From: Alphaproteobacteria bacterium
Lineage (GTDB): Bacteria > Pseudomonadota > Alphaproteobacteria > Bin95
Length of the DNA: 55,525 nt
Direction of reading: 5' to 3'
Assembly: GCA_030833925.1 (NCBI GenBank)
Contig: JAURGE010000012.1
Span: 1 to 55,525, forward strand
The first letter of the stretch is position 1. The number at the start of each line of letters is the position of its first letter. Under the pieces are notes generated by a model that ran no database searches, had not been told where the DNA came from, and saw only the letters and a list, made by a program, of their open reading frames with translations. Positions 38,672 through 46,670 of the stretch are shown piece after piece. The translations under genes and the position numbers were made by a program.

Positions 38672-38869
38672 TTGCCTCGCTACCGCAGGAAAAACGGAAT
38701 TGAATTCCTAAAAGTTAACACAAACAGAGATATGAGTTTACGCAGAAAAAGGGAATAGGTCTTTTATAGCTCATATTTTTGCAAAAAAAGCAAAGATTGG
38801 CTGTCGGCAACACTTAACTTTCATTGTAAGGAATGTGTGAGGTTAATTTAATCTGAGGATTGTTAGTTT
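38672..38869. promoter_or_regulatory. cysE/cysK divergent promoter region
   Basis: A 198-nt gap between the two cysteine-biosynthesis genes, A+T-rich, holding both promoters. A 12-bp palindrome, TTTTTGCAAAAA, lies at 38776-38787 about midway. GAGG-type purine tracts precede the cysK ATG. I see no recognisable CysB, CymR or other regulator site and no riboswitch. Confidence 0.35.
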
Positions 38870-39871
38870 ATGGAGTACCGCCGCGACTTTATCGACGCCA
38901 TAGGCAACACCCCACTTGTGCGGCTTACTCGTGCTAGTGAGGAAACTGGCTGCGAAATTTTAGGTAAGTGCGAATTTATGAATCCAGGCGGGTCTGTGAA
39001 GGATCGTGCGGCCCTCGCAATTATCTTAGACGCGGAAGAAAAAGGATTGTTAAAACCCGGTGGTTTGGTCGTTGAGGGTACGGCTGGCAATACTGGAATT
39101 GGGCTTGCTCTTGTAGGGAATGCTAGAGGCTATAAGACGGTAATTGTCATCCCAGAGACGCAGTCTCAGGAAAAGAAGGATATGTTGATTCTCGCCGGTG
39201 CAGAGCTGATCCAAGTACCAGCTGCTCCATACAAAGATCCTAATAACTATGTTCATGTTTCCCGTCGATTGGCCGAAGAAAGAGCACAAACTGAGCCAGC
39301 TGGCGCGATATGGGCTAATCAGTTTGATAACGTCGCGAATAGGGAAGGCCATCGCCGGACAACCGCCGAAGAAATTTGGCGTCAGACAGAAGGCAAGGTT
39401 GATGGTTTTATCTGCGCTGTTGGAACAGGGGGCACCCTTGCTGGTACGGGCATGGGACTAAAATCGAAGAATCCGGATATCGTGATTGGGCTCGCTGACC
39501 CGCCCGGAGCTGCATTGTACGAATATTATAGAAATGGCACTTTAAAGGCCGAAGGATCTTCCATCACAGAAGGTATTGGGCAGGGACGGATAACAGCTAA
39601 CCTAGAGTCAGCACCAATTGAAAAAGCTTACCAAATTCCTGATGAGGAGAGCCTCAAAATTGCATTTGACCTTCTTCAACATGAGGGCTTCTGTTTAGGT
39701 GGGTCCTCTGGTGTAAATGTTGCAGGTGCGATACGTCTAGCAAAAGATCTTGGCCCAGGTAAAACCATTGTAACCATTCTTTGTGATGCTGGCGCTCGCT
39801 ATATGAGTAAAATGTACAATCCAATTTTTTTGGCTGAAAAAGGACTGCCAATACCACCCTGGATGAGTTGA
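38870..39871 (+). CDS. cysK: Cysteine synthase A (O-acetylserine sulfhydrylase)
   Basis: A fold-type II PLP enzyme of 333 residues that forms cysteine from O-acetylserine and sulfide. The PLP Lys44 is in MNPGGSVKDRAA, followed by the substrate loop EGTAGNTGIGLA (in place of the E. coli TSGNTG) and the phosphate-binding GTGGTLAGTG. The C-terminal PLP-ring contact is in GGSSGVNV. The family includes long alphaproteobacterial CysK forms of this length. It is transcribed away from cysE, a functional pair; cystathionine beta-synthase is excluded by the absence of heme and CBS domains. Confidence 0.92.
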   Translation: MEYRRDFIDAIGNTPLVRLTRASEETGCEILGKCEFMNPGGSVKDRAALAIILDAEEKGLLKPGGLVVEGTAGNTGIGLALVGNARGYKTVIVIPETQSQEKKDMLILAGAELIQVPAAPYKDPNNYVHVSRRLAEERAQTEPAGAIWANQFDNVANREGHRRTTAEEIWRQTEGKVDGFICAVGTGGTLAGTGMGLKSKNPDIVIGLADPPGAALYEYYRNGTLKAEGSSITEGIGQGRITANLESAPIEKAYQIPDEESLKIAFDLLQHEGFCLGGSSGVNVAGAIRLAKDLGPGKTIVTILCDAGARYMSKMYNPIFLAEKGLPIPPWMS

Positions 39872-39970
39872 GCTTGATTTTCATTAGGATGACGGTTGGG
39901 GAGGTAATTAAGTGGCTAATAACTGCTGCGTTTTGCTCGGTTTAAAACAAGTGAATAAGTAGTTGCGAGA

Positions 39971-40426
39971 CTATTTTTGGCCGCGGAGTGGGACGATATT
40001 GAACGTCACCTCAACATCTCCAGCCATTTCAAAGTGTAGTTTACTCTTGATGGTATCTCCCTGAACAAATTGATGTTTGAGGCCGATGAACATGAGATGA
40101 AGTCCACCGGGGGCAAGACTTACTTTTTCTCCCGCTGAGATGCGCAAGCCTTGCTCTAATTGCTTCATAGCCATAATGCCATTCTTGTGCGTCATTTGGT
40201 GAATTTCGACTGCATCGGCACATTCGCATTGAATAGATAACAGGGTGTCGTTCTTGGCACCATTATTCTGAAGGGTGAGGTAGCCTCCCGCGACCCTTGC
40301 GCCTACGGGGGTTGCCTTGGCGTATGGGGCTAAGATTGAAATATCGCCAATCTTAATATTTTCAGCGTTGCCAAAACTAGATGTGGCAAACGATAAAGCC
40401 ATTGCAAACAAAAAAAGCCTTATCAT
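39971..40426 (-). CDS. Periplasmic copper chaperone PCu(A)C
   Basis: A 151-residue periplasmic protein with an N-terminal signal peptide (MIRLFLFAMALSFATSS core) and the PCu(A)C fold. The Cu(I) motif is visible as EIHQM, then a Met about ten residues on (GIMAMKQ), and later GGLHLMFIGL. Such proteins deliver copper to the Cu(A) centre of cytochrome c oxidase. It lacks a Sco partner nearby. Its start overlaps the stop of the upstream hydratase subunit (ATGA), so it is the last gene of the accA-hydratase-PCu(A)C run, an odd functional mix. Confidence 0.9.
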   Translation of the reverse strand: MIRLFLFAMALSFATSSFGNAENIKIGDISILAPYAKATPVGARVAGGYLTLQNNGAKNDTLLSIQCECADAVEIHQMTHKNGIMAMKQLEQGLRISAGEKVSLAPGGLHLMFIGLKHQFVQGDTIKSKLHFEMAGDVEVTFNIVPLRGQK

Positions 40427-40845
40427 TCTTCGCTAAATCTCACAGTTGCGGATCCTGGCGCAATGATTTCGCCAGCTTCATTCCGAATGCCAAGTCGAAC
40501 ATTTACCGTGCCAGCAACCTCGTCTTTCTCAGTTATTTCGCCTGTTGCTGTAAGCGTTTCACCAAGGTAGGAAGCTCGGCGGTTTGCATAACTGAAGGTG
40601 ACTAACTCGCCATCTTGCCCTAACCAGTCTGTAACACATTGAGCAAGCCAGTCGCCCTGCAGCGGTCCATCGATCACGATAGCCGGATGTTTTTCAATCT
40701 CTAACGTATACGGTGCATCGTAATGAATTCGATGTGGGTTCCAAATTGCGGCGTTATATAAGAATAGTGAAATTTCTGTTGCCGTATGATTCTTCTCAGG
40801 GAGACGGTCGCCAACTTTAATATTTGCGAAGCGGCTCATCGGCAT
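40423..40845 (-). CDS. MaoC-like acyl-CoA hydratase, catalytic subunit
   Basis: A single hot-dog domain of 140 residues. The segment WNPHRIHYDAPY resembles the hydratase-2 catalytic motif, with the conserved Asp replaced at the first position by Asn. It should hydrate or dehydrate an enoyl-CoA or enoyl thioester. It overlaps the other hot-dog gene upstream by 10 nt, and together they resemble the two halves of the double hot-dog hydratases. Mesaconyl-CoA hydratase and (3R)-hydroxyacyl-ACP dehydratase are possible functions; the substrate is unknown. Confidence 0.78.
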   Translation of the reverse strand: MPMSRFANIKVGDRLPEKNHTATEISLFLYNAAIWNPHRIHYDAPYTLEIEKHPAIVIDGPLQGDWLAQCVTDWLGQDGELVTFSYANRRASYLGETLTATGEITEKDEVAGTVNVRLGIRNEAGEIIAPGSATVRFSEE

Positions 40846-41294
40846 ATCCTCGTTGAGCGTTCTTTAACCACAGGCTTTCCATCTACATCGACAACATTAA
40901 GTGTGTAGTGCAGGAAGATTAGAGGCCCGGTCTTGCCCTGTTTTTCCTCAATGCCTGATAGCGTTTTTGTTGCAGTCAGAACATCTCCAGGGCGGATGGG
41001 CCTAGACCAGATCATCTCTGTTCCGCCGGCCATCACTCTTTTAAGCGGAAGATCTGGTAACGAAGCGTCCCGTGCAATGCCATCGGGGCCCAGTTCATCT
41101 ATGGGTGTCAATGGTCGTAGAAGACCAAATAAAAACATTGGGGGTGCTTCGTCGCCGTCCAAGTATTTTTGCTGTACTTGTTGGGTGGCAAGAGAATATT
41201 TTTGGATTTCCCGGCGCGAAACTTCAACGGTAATTGGGGGCTGAGATTGCCCTATAGCAGACCTTGCTGCGTCGGTGATCAAGCTTTCGGACAT
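40836..41294 (-). CDS. MaoC N-terminal-type (FAS1_DH) hydratase subunit
   Basis: A 152-residue hot-dog protein of the MaoC_dehydrat_N/FAS1-dehydratase type. It has the SREIQKYSLATQQVQQKYLD N-terminus and the later segments KRVMAGGTEMIW and RPIRPGDVLTATKTL. Members of this type form the non-catalytic half that completes the substrate tunnel of the MaoC partner. The ATG at 41294 follows a clear GGGAGG; the TTG at 41306 does not. It lies 45 nt after accA on the same strand and overlaps the catalytic partner. Confidence 0.78.
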   Translation of the reverse strand: MSESLITDAARSAIGQSQPPITVEVSRREIQKYSLATQQVQQKYLDGDEAPPMFLFGLLRPLTPIDELGPDGIARDASLPDLPLKRVMAGGTEMIWSRPIRPGDVLTATKTLSGIEEKQGKTGPLIFLHYTLNVVDVDGKPVVKERSTRICR

Positions 41295-41339
41295 TCTGCC
41301 TCCCAAAACAAAAACGCTAAAAGCCGAAGATTAATAAGA

Positions 41340-42290
41340 CTAACCGCCCATGGCGAGGAAGCGTTCACGCCGCCGATGTCGTAATGCAGGTCCGGGAAGC
41401 CCATCAGCATCAATCTGTCTTAGCGCAATTTCGACGGCATCGCCCAATGCATCTATACTAATTCCAGGATTGCGATGCGCGCCACCAACAGGTTCTTTTA
41501 CTACCGCGTCAATCACTCCAAGTCTGGATAGATCTGCTGCCGTCAATTTAAGAGCCTCGGCTGCATCTGAGGCATGTTCCGCTGACCTCCAAAGGATAGA
41601 GGCACACCCTTCCGGAGAAATTACTGAGTAAACAGCATGTTCAAACATTAAAACTTTATCAGCTGCTGCCACTGCAACGGCACCACCAGAACCACCTTCA
41701 CCCAGGACTGCCGCAACGAAAGGGGTTTCAAGCTCAAGTCCACGTTGCAGGCATCTTGCTATTGCTTCAGCCTGACCGCGCTCTTCCGCTTCGATGCCTG
41801 GGTAAGCTCCTGGGGTGTCAACAAAGCTAATTACCGGCAGATGAAATTTGTCCGCAAGGTCCATCAGCCGCATGGCTTTCCTGTAGCCCTCCGGATGCGC
41901 CATACCAAAATTACGCTTTACACGGCTAGCGGTATCACCACCTTTTTCCTGACCTATAATAACTGCGCTGCGTCCACGAAAACGCCCCAAACCTCCCACA
42001 ATTGCTTGATCTTCTCCAAAGAGACGGTCACCAGCCAGCGGCGTGAAATCTTCAATAAGCCGATTAAGGACATCGAGCGCCCGAGGTCTATTGGGATGTC
42101 TGGCTACCTGCACTCGCTGCCACGGGGTGAGTTTGGTGTAGATTTGACTGAGGCTCTTATCTATTCGCTGCTGAAGACGACGGGTCTCTTCTGCAATATC
42201 TAGACCATCGTTTTCAGCTAGTTGGCGCAAATCTGCAATTCGCGCCTCCAGCTCTAGTATTGGTTTTTCAAACTCGAGGGGAGTTAGCAT
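41340..42290 (-). CDS. accA: Acetyl-CoA carboxylase carboxyltransferase subunit alpha
   Basis: AccA with AccD transfers carboxyl from biotin to acetyl-CoA, giving malonyl-CoA. The 316-residue protein has an N-terminal helical region (LEFEKPILELEARIADL), the TPWQRVQVARHPNRP motif, the RNFGMAHPEGYRKAMRLM segment, and the oxyanion glycines in FVDTPGAYPG and GEGGSGGAVA. It is of normal length. The first in-frame start is TTG at 42305, but ATG at 42290 matches the family. It heads a minus-strand run with a hydratase pair and a copper chaperone. Confidence 0.96.
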   Translation of the reverse strand: MLTPLEFEKPILELEARIADLRQLAENDGLDIAEETRRLQQRIDKSLSQIYTKLTPWQRVQVARHPNRPRALDVLNRLIEDFTPLAGDRLFGEDQAIVGGLGRFRGRSAVIIGQEKGGDTASRVKRNFGMAHPEGYRKAMRLMDLADKFHLPVISFVDTPGAYPGIEAEERGQAEAIARCLQRGLELETPFVAAVLGEGGSGGAVAVAAADKVLMFEHAVYSVISPEGCASILWRSAEHASDAAEALKLTAADLSRLGVIDAVVKEPVGGAHRNPGISIDALGDAVEIALRQIDADGLPGPALRHRRRERFLAMGG

Positions 42291-42305
42291 CAGCGTGTCA
42301 CACAA

Positions 42306-42665
42306 TCGCTAAAAAACGTTAACAGTGCATAGCTGATTGTATGATCTAGTTAAACCCGATGATTGTCTCATCGTTGTGCGTAAAGTTCGGTTTTTGGTTC
42401 TTTAAAACAGGCAGAAATGACAATTTCTAAATAGGTAAAAACAAATTAATACAAAGTATTACGGAGTTTTTAGGGTAGGTTAAATCTCGATTTCCAGCTT
42501 AGATGCTCTTTTGGCTGTACTTTTGGGTGCATTCGTATTTTGGTTGTTTAGGTGTGGATCCAAAAGCTTTATGTGATCTTTAGATTCGCTGATCTGCAAC
42601 AATCAACGACAAGTTGGAAAAGTACATCTTTAAGATTCAGGAGATGGGATCGAGGTGAAGCAAGG
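42306..42665. promoter_or_regulatory. accA/hydrolase divergent intergenic region
   Basis: This 376-nt gap (counted from the chosen start codons) carries both promoters. A perfect hairpin CGATGA-TTGTC-TCATCG at 42357-42373 lies 67-83 nt upstream of accA, followed on the plus strand by CGGTTTTTGG. It could regulate the accA leader, or stop plus-strand read-through. Two GANTC sites (GATTC) lie near 42580 and 42634. A frame is open from 42552 into the hydrolase gene, but the extra 38 residues do not resemble the family, so I treat them as non-coding. Confidence 0.35.
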
Positions 42666-43562
42666 ATGTTAGAATTTGAGGAACCATCTGACCTTGTCCA
42701 CCATGACGTTGAGGTAAATGGTCATCGGCTGCATGTTGCCAGCATTGGCGAAGGAGCAACTTTGTTATTTCTTCATGGATGGCCAGAATTTTGGGCGACA
42801 TGGCTGCCTTTGATGCAAAGATTAAAGCGTCATTTCAAAATAGTTGCGCCGGATTTCTATGGTTTTGGGCGTAGTGATAAATCAATCGGTGCACGGGACG
42901 ATGTCGATGCTGAATTTCACGCACGCGATCTGGCCGCGCTAATCCCGAAATTTACCTCAGACGCCCCGATTATTGTGGCGCATGACGTTGGAGCTTTTGT
43001 TGGCCAGTGTTTAGCGCAGCGAAATCCATCTTCTGTGCGGGGATTGTTTTTTTTTGATTGTCCAACTGCGGCGGTTGGGCGGGGTTGGATTGAGGAAGGG
43101 CAGATTAACGAGATTTGGTATCAATCATTTCATCAAACAAGTCTCGCAGAACAGCTTGTTAGCCATAATAAGCAAACCTGTCGTCTCTATTTCCAGTACT
43201 TCCTTCAGCACTGGTCACACAAAAAGGAAGCTTTTAATGAGGCACTAGACCTTTGGGTTGAAAATTTCAGTGCGGAAGGTGCTTTAGCCGGGGGGTTTAA
43301 TTGGTATCGCAGCTATAATGCGCGGCGCCTCCGAGCATTGGCGGGTGAATTGGCAGAGATTAATCCCTTGATTCCACATAAAACACGGGTGTGGTGGGGG
43401 CGGCATGATCCAATTTGCCGTTCAGAGTGGTCTAACACACTGAACCGTGTATTTGCCGATTTTACCGTCGCTTTTGCAGAAGAAGCTGGTCATTTTCCGC
43501 ACGTGGAGATGCCAGATGCAGCTGCTGCAGAAATCATGCAATTTGCTAAAACTTTAGGATGA
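42666..43562 (+). CDS. Alpha/beta hydrolase, epoxide hydrolase/haloalkane dehalogenase-like
   Basis: A 298-residue alpha/beta hydrolase. The oxyanion motif is HGWPEFW near residue 37, followed by GFGRSDKS, and the nucleophile elbow AHDVGA places Asp107 where esterases have Ser. The catalytic His lies in AGHFPHVE near the C-terminus. An Asp nucleophile is the mark of epoxide hydrolases and haloalkane/haloacetate dehalogenases, but the residue after it is Val, not Trp or Arg as in most characterised members. The ATG at 42666 has a GAGG upstream. It overlaps the transporter gene by 4 nt, suggesting one operon. Confidence 0.82.
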   Translation: MLEFEEPSDLVHHDVEVNGHRLHVASIGEGATLLFLHGWPEFWATWLPLMQRLKRHFKIVAPDFYGFGRSDKSIGARDDVDAEFHARDLAALIPKFTSDAPIIVAHDVGAFVGQCLAQRNPSSVRGLFFFDCPTAAVGRGWIEEGQINEIWYQSFHQTSLAEQLVSHNKQTCRLYFQYFLQHWSHKKEAFNEALDLWVENFSAEGALAGGFNWYRSYNARRLRALAGELAEINPLIPHKTRVWWGRHDPICRSEWSNTLNRVFADFTVAFAEEAGHFPHVEMPDAAAAEIMQFAKTLG

Positions 43563-44431
43563 CGTCGCTGGCCTTATCACGAAACATGGTTGCAGTGAGT
43601 TGGATGGCGGGGGCCGCTATTTCGTTCACGGTCCTAGTCGTTGCAGTTCGAGAACTCTCAGATAGTTTGCCAACCGCCGAAATATTATTTTTCCGCGCCG
43701 CATTTTCTGTGGCGTTGTTGTTGCCGTGGTTGATGAGAGCGGGAGTTGGTGCATTAAGAACTAAGCGCTTCTTTGGTCATACTGGACGTTGTTTAGCCAC
43801 GTTTACTGCGATGATGCTTTGGTTCCATGCCGTCGGACTTTCGACGTTGGCAGACGCTGTTGCAATTCAATCTACCTATCCACTTTTCACCATTCTGCTG
43901 GCTGCTCTTCTACTTGGTGATAAACCAAAGGCAATCCGCTGGATTGCAACAGGTATCGGGTTCATAGGCATGCTAATCATCGTCAGACCGGGAGTTATTC
44001 CGATTAACACGGCAACGTTGATGTTGCTTGGAGCGAGCATTTTCTATGCACTCTCTAATACTTTTGTGAAGTGGATGTCTGATACGGAGCCAGCAAATCG
44101 ACTGGTATTTATTCAAAATGCGAGCTTGGCATTACTTTCCGCAGGCCCTGCTGTTTACTTCTGGGTTGATCCTCCTCTTCATGAGATCCCATGGATAGTT
44201 GCATTGGCACTTTCAGGACTCTCGGCGCATATGTGCTTAACTCGTGCTCTAGGTGCTGGTGACGCCAGCCTTGTAATGCCGTTTGATTATCTCCGTCTCC
44301 CATTTGCTGCGGTCCTTGGATATCTTCTCTATTTAGAGATGCCGGACGTTCCAACTATGGGCGGCAGCGCAATTATCGTTTTTGCAATGAGTGTGATTGC
44401 CGCTACTGAGCGCAAGCGGAAGCAAGAATAA
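43559..44431 (+). CDS. EamA/DMT-family transporter
   Basis: A 290-residue membrane protein with about ten predicted segments in two EamA repeats. The first runs from SWMAGAAISFTVLV to FIGMLIIVRPGV, the second from LMLLGASIFYALSNTFVKWM to VPTMGGSAIIVFAMSVIA. The RAAFSVALLLPW and PFDYLRLPFAAVLGYLLYLE segments are typical of RhaT/YdcZ-related drug/metabolite exporters and S-adenosylmethionine-type carriers. The substrate is unknown. Overlap with the hydrolase gene (ATGA) suggests it moves a related metabolite, but that is inference. Confidence 0.87.
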   Translation: MTSLALSRNMVAVSWMAGAAISFTVLVVAVRELSDSLPTAEILFFRAAFSVALLLPWLMRAGVGALRTKRFFGHTGRCLATFTAMMLWFHAVGLSTLADAVAIQSTYPLFTILLAALLLGDKPKAIRWIATGIGFIGMLIIVRPGVIPINTATLMLLGASIFYALSNTFVKWMSDTEPANRLVFIQNASLALLSAGPAVYFWVDPPLHEIPWIVALALSGLSAHMCLTRALGAGDASLVMPFDYLRLPFAAVLGYLLYLEMPDVPTMGGSAIIVFAMSVIAATERKRKQE

Positions 44432-44499
44432 AAGTTAATTTTGATGGACTTTTCGTATCGTCATAAAGTCGCAAAGCGCGATAAGAATTACCTTAAGAG

Positions 44500-44528
44500 T
44501 TGACCGCTTTGAATATGAGGGCATTTAT
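44500..44528 (+). promoter_or_regulatory. Candidate promoter for the DUF1467 gene
   Basis: TTGACC (44500-44505) and ATTTAT (44523-44528) are 17 nt apart. The start codon at 44565 lies about 30 nt after the expected transcription start, a sensible leader. The -35 matches the one before tRNA-Lys. Confidence 0.35.
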
Positions 44529-44564
44529 CGTCCTAAAGGTTTACTAACACTAAGGTAGTTATAG

Positions 44565-44801
44565 ATGTCGATAGCCTCGATCGTTGTCGTTTTTGTTTTA
44601 TCTTGGTGGTTTTGTTTTTTTCTTGCTCTGCCTTTTGGAGTAACGAGAGCAGAACGCCCGCAGTCCGGACATGACGGTGGCGCTCCCGCGAAAGCTCGGA
44701 TTGGCATGAAGGCAATTTATGCAACAATCGGTGGAGTATTGATGACGGTAGCAATTCGTTACGTTGTTATAGCGGATTTAATCTCTTTTCAGCCTGGTTA
44801 G
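44565..44801 (+). CDS. DUF1467 family membrane protein
   Basis: A 78-residue protein with two hydrophobic segments, about residues 3-24 (SIASIVVVFVLSWWFCFF) and 50-72. Between them is LPFGVTRA and a Gly/Ala-rich loop GGAPAKARIGMK. This matches DUF1467, a small inner-membrane family largely confined to alphaproteobacteria, with no known function. The LPFGV motif after the first helix is characteristic. It is the only gene in its unit and converges on DUF1178. Confidence 0.83.
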   Translation: MSIASIVVVFVLSWWFCFFLALPFGVTRAERPQSGHDGGAPAKARIGMKAIYATIGGVLMTVAIRYVVIADLISFQPG

Positions 44802-44866
44802 CACAAGCCTTCCGGAAAGGAGAGGAAGGCACCTCTTATTTGTAAAAATTTCCCCAGCTTGCCAGC

Positions 44867-45289
44867 TTATGCGTCGGTGCGAGATGGACCGGGTAGGGGC
44901 GCAATTTCGACGCCTTCTTCGACTAGCTCGCGTGCTTCATCTGGTGAAGCTTCACCATAAATGTCGCGCTGCTCCGTCTCACCATAGTGAATCCGGCGTG
45001 CTTCTTCTGGAAATCGATCACCAACGTTTTCAAAATTGTTTTCAACGTGCTGTCGGAGCTTGGTCATCATTGCTTGTTGGGCGGCCATAACCAGCTGACG
45101 CTTGTCAGCGCCGTCATCTTTCTTTTTCGTTGCAACTGCTGGGGCCATAAGCGCTTTGCGGACTTTTTTTGAATTGCAATCTGGGCAACTGACTAGCCCA
45201 GCCGCGAGCTGCTTGTCGCAAGCTTCTATACCTGGGAACCAACCTTCAAAATCATGGTTCTTATCACATACCAACGTGTAACGGATCAT
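44867..45289 (-). CDS. DUF1178 family protein
   Basis: A 140-residue protein of the DUF1178 family. It starts MIRYTLVCDKNHDFEGWF and has a CPDC element at about residue 35, which with upstream Cys8 and Cys24 could bind zinc. A helical middle follows, with the conserved VGDRFPEEARRIHYGE motif near residue 90. The C-terminal EGVEIAPLP segment is also typical. No biochemical role is known. It is transcribed alone, separated by 160 nt from the divergent CoA-transferase gene. Confidence 0.9.
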   Translation of the reverse strand: MIRYTLVCDKNHDFEGWFPGIEACDKQLAAGLVSCPDCNSKKVRKALMAPAVATKKKDDGADKRQLVMAAQQAMMTKLRQHVENNFENVGDRFPEEARRIHYGETEQRDIYGEASPDEARELVEEGVEIAPLPGPSRTDA

Positions 45290-45449
45290 CTGTAAACGGT
45301 TCCTAGCCTCCTAAAACACGGTGTGTTTAACACAAAATGCTTATCAGTGCGCAAGCAAAGTTTAGTCCTTCGAGATTGACGAGGTTTGCGGCTAACGATT
45401 AAATCGCGTTGTTTAAAAGATAAGAAATAAACTGGAGGGAATTTCGCCG

Positions 45450-46658
45450 ATGAGCGCCCAGCGTTTGCCTTTTGAAGGCTTTAAGGTTTTGGACATGACT
45501 CAGGGCGTAGCAGGACCGCACTCGACGATGTTGCTCGCACAACAAGGAGCAGAGGTCACTAAGGTCGAGCCGATCGATGGTGATTGGGGCCGTACGCTTG
45601 GGAAAATGTATGGAGATACCTGCGCTCACGCGATTATCTTCAACCGAGGAAAACGCTCAGTTTCTCTCAATATGAAAGAGAAGAAGGCGCAGGAACTTGT
45701 TCAGAAAGCTGCAGCAGAAGCTGATGTGATAGTAGAGAGTTTCAGGCCGGGAGTTATGGGACGGTTTGGGCTTTCCTATGATGACGTTAAGAAGGTCAAT
45801 CCAAATGTTATCTATCTGTCAGTCACAGGTTTTGGTCAGCAAGGGCCTTATAATAAGTTGCCTGTTACCGACTCTGTTATTCAAGCATTCTCTGGTTGGA
45901 TGTCGATCAACCGTGATGAAGAAGGGACCCCGCAGCGTATTGGAATGATCGCGGTCGATGTCATGACAGGCCTTTATGCTTTTCAGGCAATCTCTTCAGC
46001 TCTAATGCGAAAAGTTCGTTTTGGTGAAGGTGCTTACATCGATTGTTCCCTAATGCAGTCGGCTGCCGCATTTCAGGCGGCGAAGGTAATGGAACACTAT
46101 CTGGAAGGCGGGCAGCCTCAAGTTCTATATGTGCCTGTTGGTACGATGAAGACTTCAAATGGATATATCAATGTAACAGCTATGCGCGAGCATCATTACG
46201 TTGGTCTTTGTAAGGTTCTTGGGAAAGAAGAATGGGCAACAGACCCACGCTTTGACAGCCGTGAGAAACGGATAGACCAAGAAAAAGTGCTGATGCCAAT
46301 GGTTCGCGCCGAATTTTTGAAGAAAACAACTGAAGAATGGGCGGAGGCACTTACTGAAGCTGGCGTCATGAATGCGCCCGTTTCCACTTATGACAATTTC
46401 ATGGCGGATGAACATGTTAAAGCGGTTAATTCGATTTCCTGGATCGCCCATCAAGGAATGCAGGGTGACCTCCCCATGTGCAACATTCCGGGTTTCCGCA
46501 AGATCGAAGGTAATCACGATTTGGATGAAGCGCCTTCAATTGGGCAACATACGGATGAAATCCTCACCAAATGGGGGCTAAGTCATAAGGATATTTCAGA
46601 GCTTGTGGCTGGCGGTGTTGCCGGTCGTGGTATGCCAAACACGGCTGCGGCCGAATAA
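45450..46658 (+). CDS. Class III (CaiB/BaiF) CoA-transferase
   Basis: A 402-residue family III CoA-transferase that moves CoA between carboxylic acids through an aspartyl-CoA anhydride. It has the LDMTQGVAGPHSTMLLAQQGAEVTKVE N-terminus (split by its Gly-Pro), the GKRSVSLNMK motif, VIVESFRPGVMGRFGLSY, and the probable catalytic Asp in VTDSVIQAFSG near residue 150. The long C-terminal domain ends KWGLSHKDISEL. FRC-like (formyl), carnitine and bile-acid CoA-transferases share this fold, so the substrate is unclear. GGAGGGA precedes the ATG. It lies 12 nt before the FAH-family gene, so they share an operon. Confidence 0.92.
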   Translation: MSAQRLPFEGFKVLDMTQGVAGPHSTMLLAQQGAEVTKVEPIDGDWGRTLGKMYGDTCAHAIIFNRGKRSVSLNMKEKKAQELVQKAAAEADVIVESFRPGVMGRFGLSYDDVKKVNPNVIYLSVTGFGQQGPYNKLPVTDSVIQAFSGWMSINRDEEGTPQRIGMIAVDVMTGLYAFQAISSALMRKVRFGEGAYIDCSLMQSAAAFQAAKVMEHYLEGGQPQVLYVPVGTMKTSNGYINVTAMREHHYVGLCKVLGKEEWATDPRFDSREKRIDQEKVLMPMVRAEFLKKTTEEWAEALTEAGVMNAPVSTYDNFMADEHVKAVNSISWIAHQGMQGDLPMCNIPGFRKIEGNHDLDEAPSIGQHTDEILTKWGLSHKDISELVAGGVAGRGMPNTAAAE

Positions 46659-46670
46659 GGATCTAATTAG

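Noticed and set aside
42552-42665. 38-residue N-terminal extension of the Asp-nucleophile hydrolase
   Set aside because: The residues do not match alpha/beta hydrolases and the GAGG-preceded ATG at 42666 is the better start.
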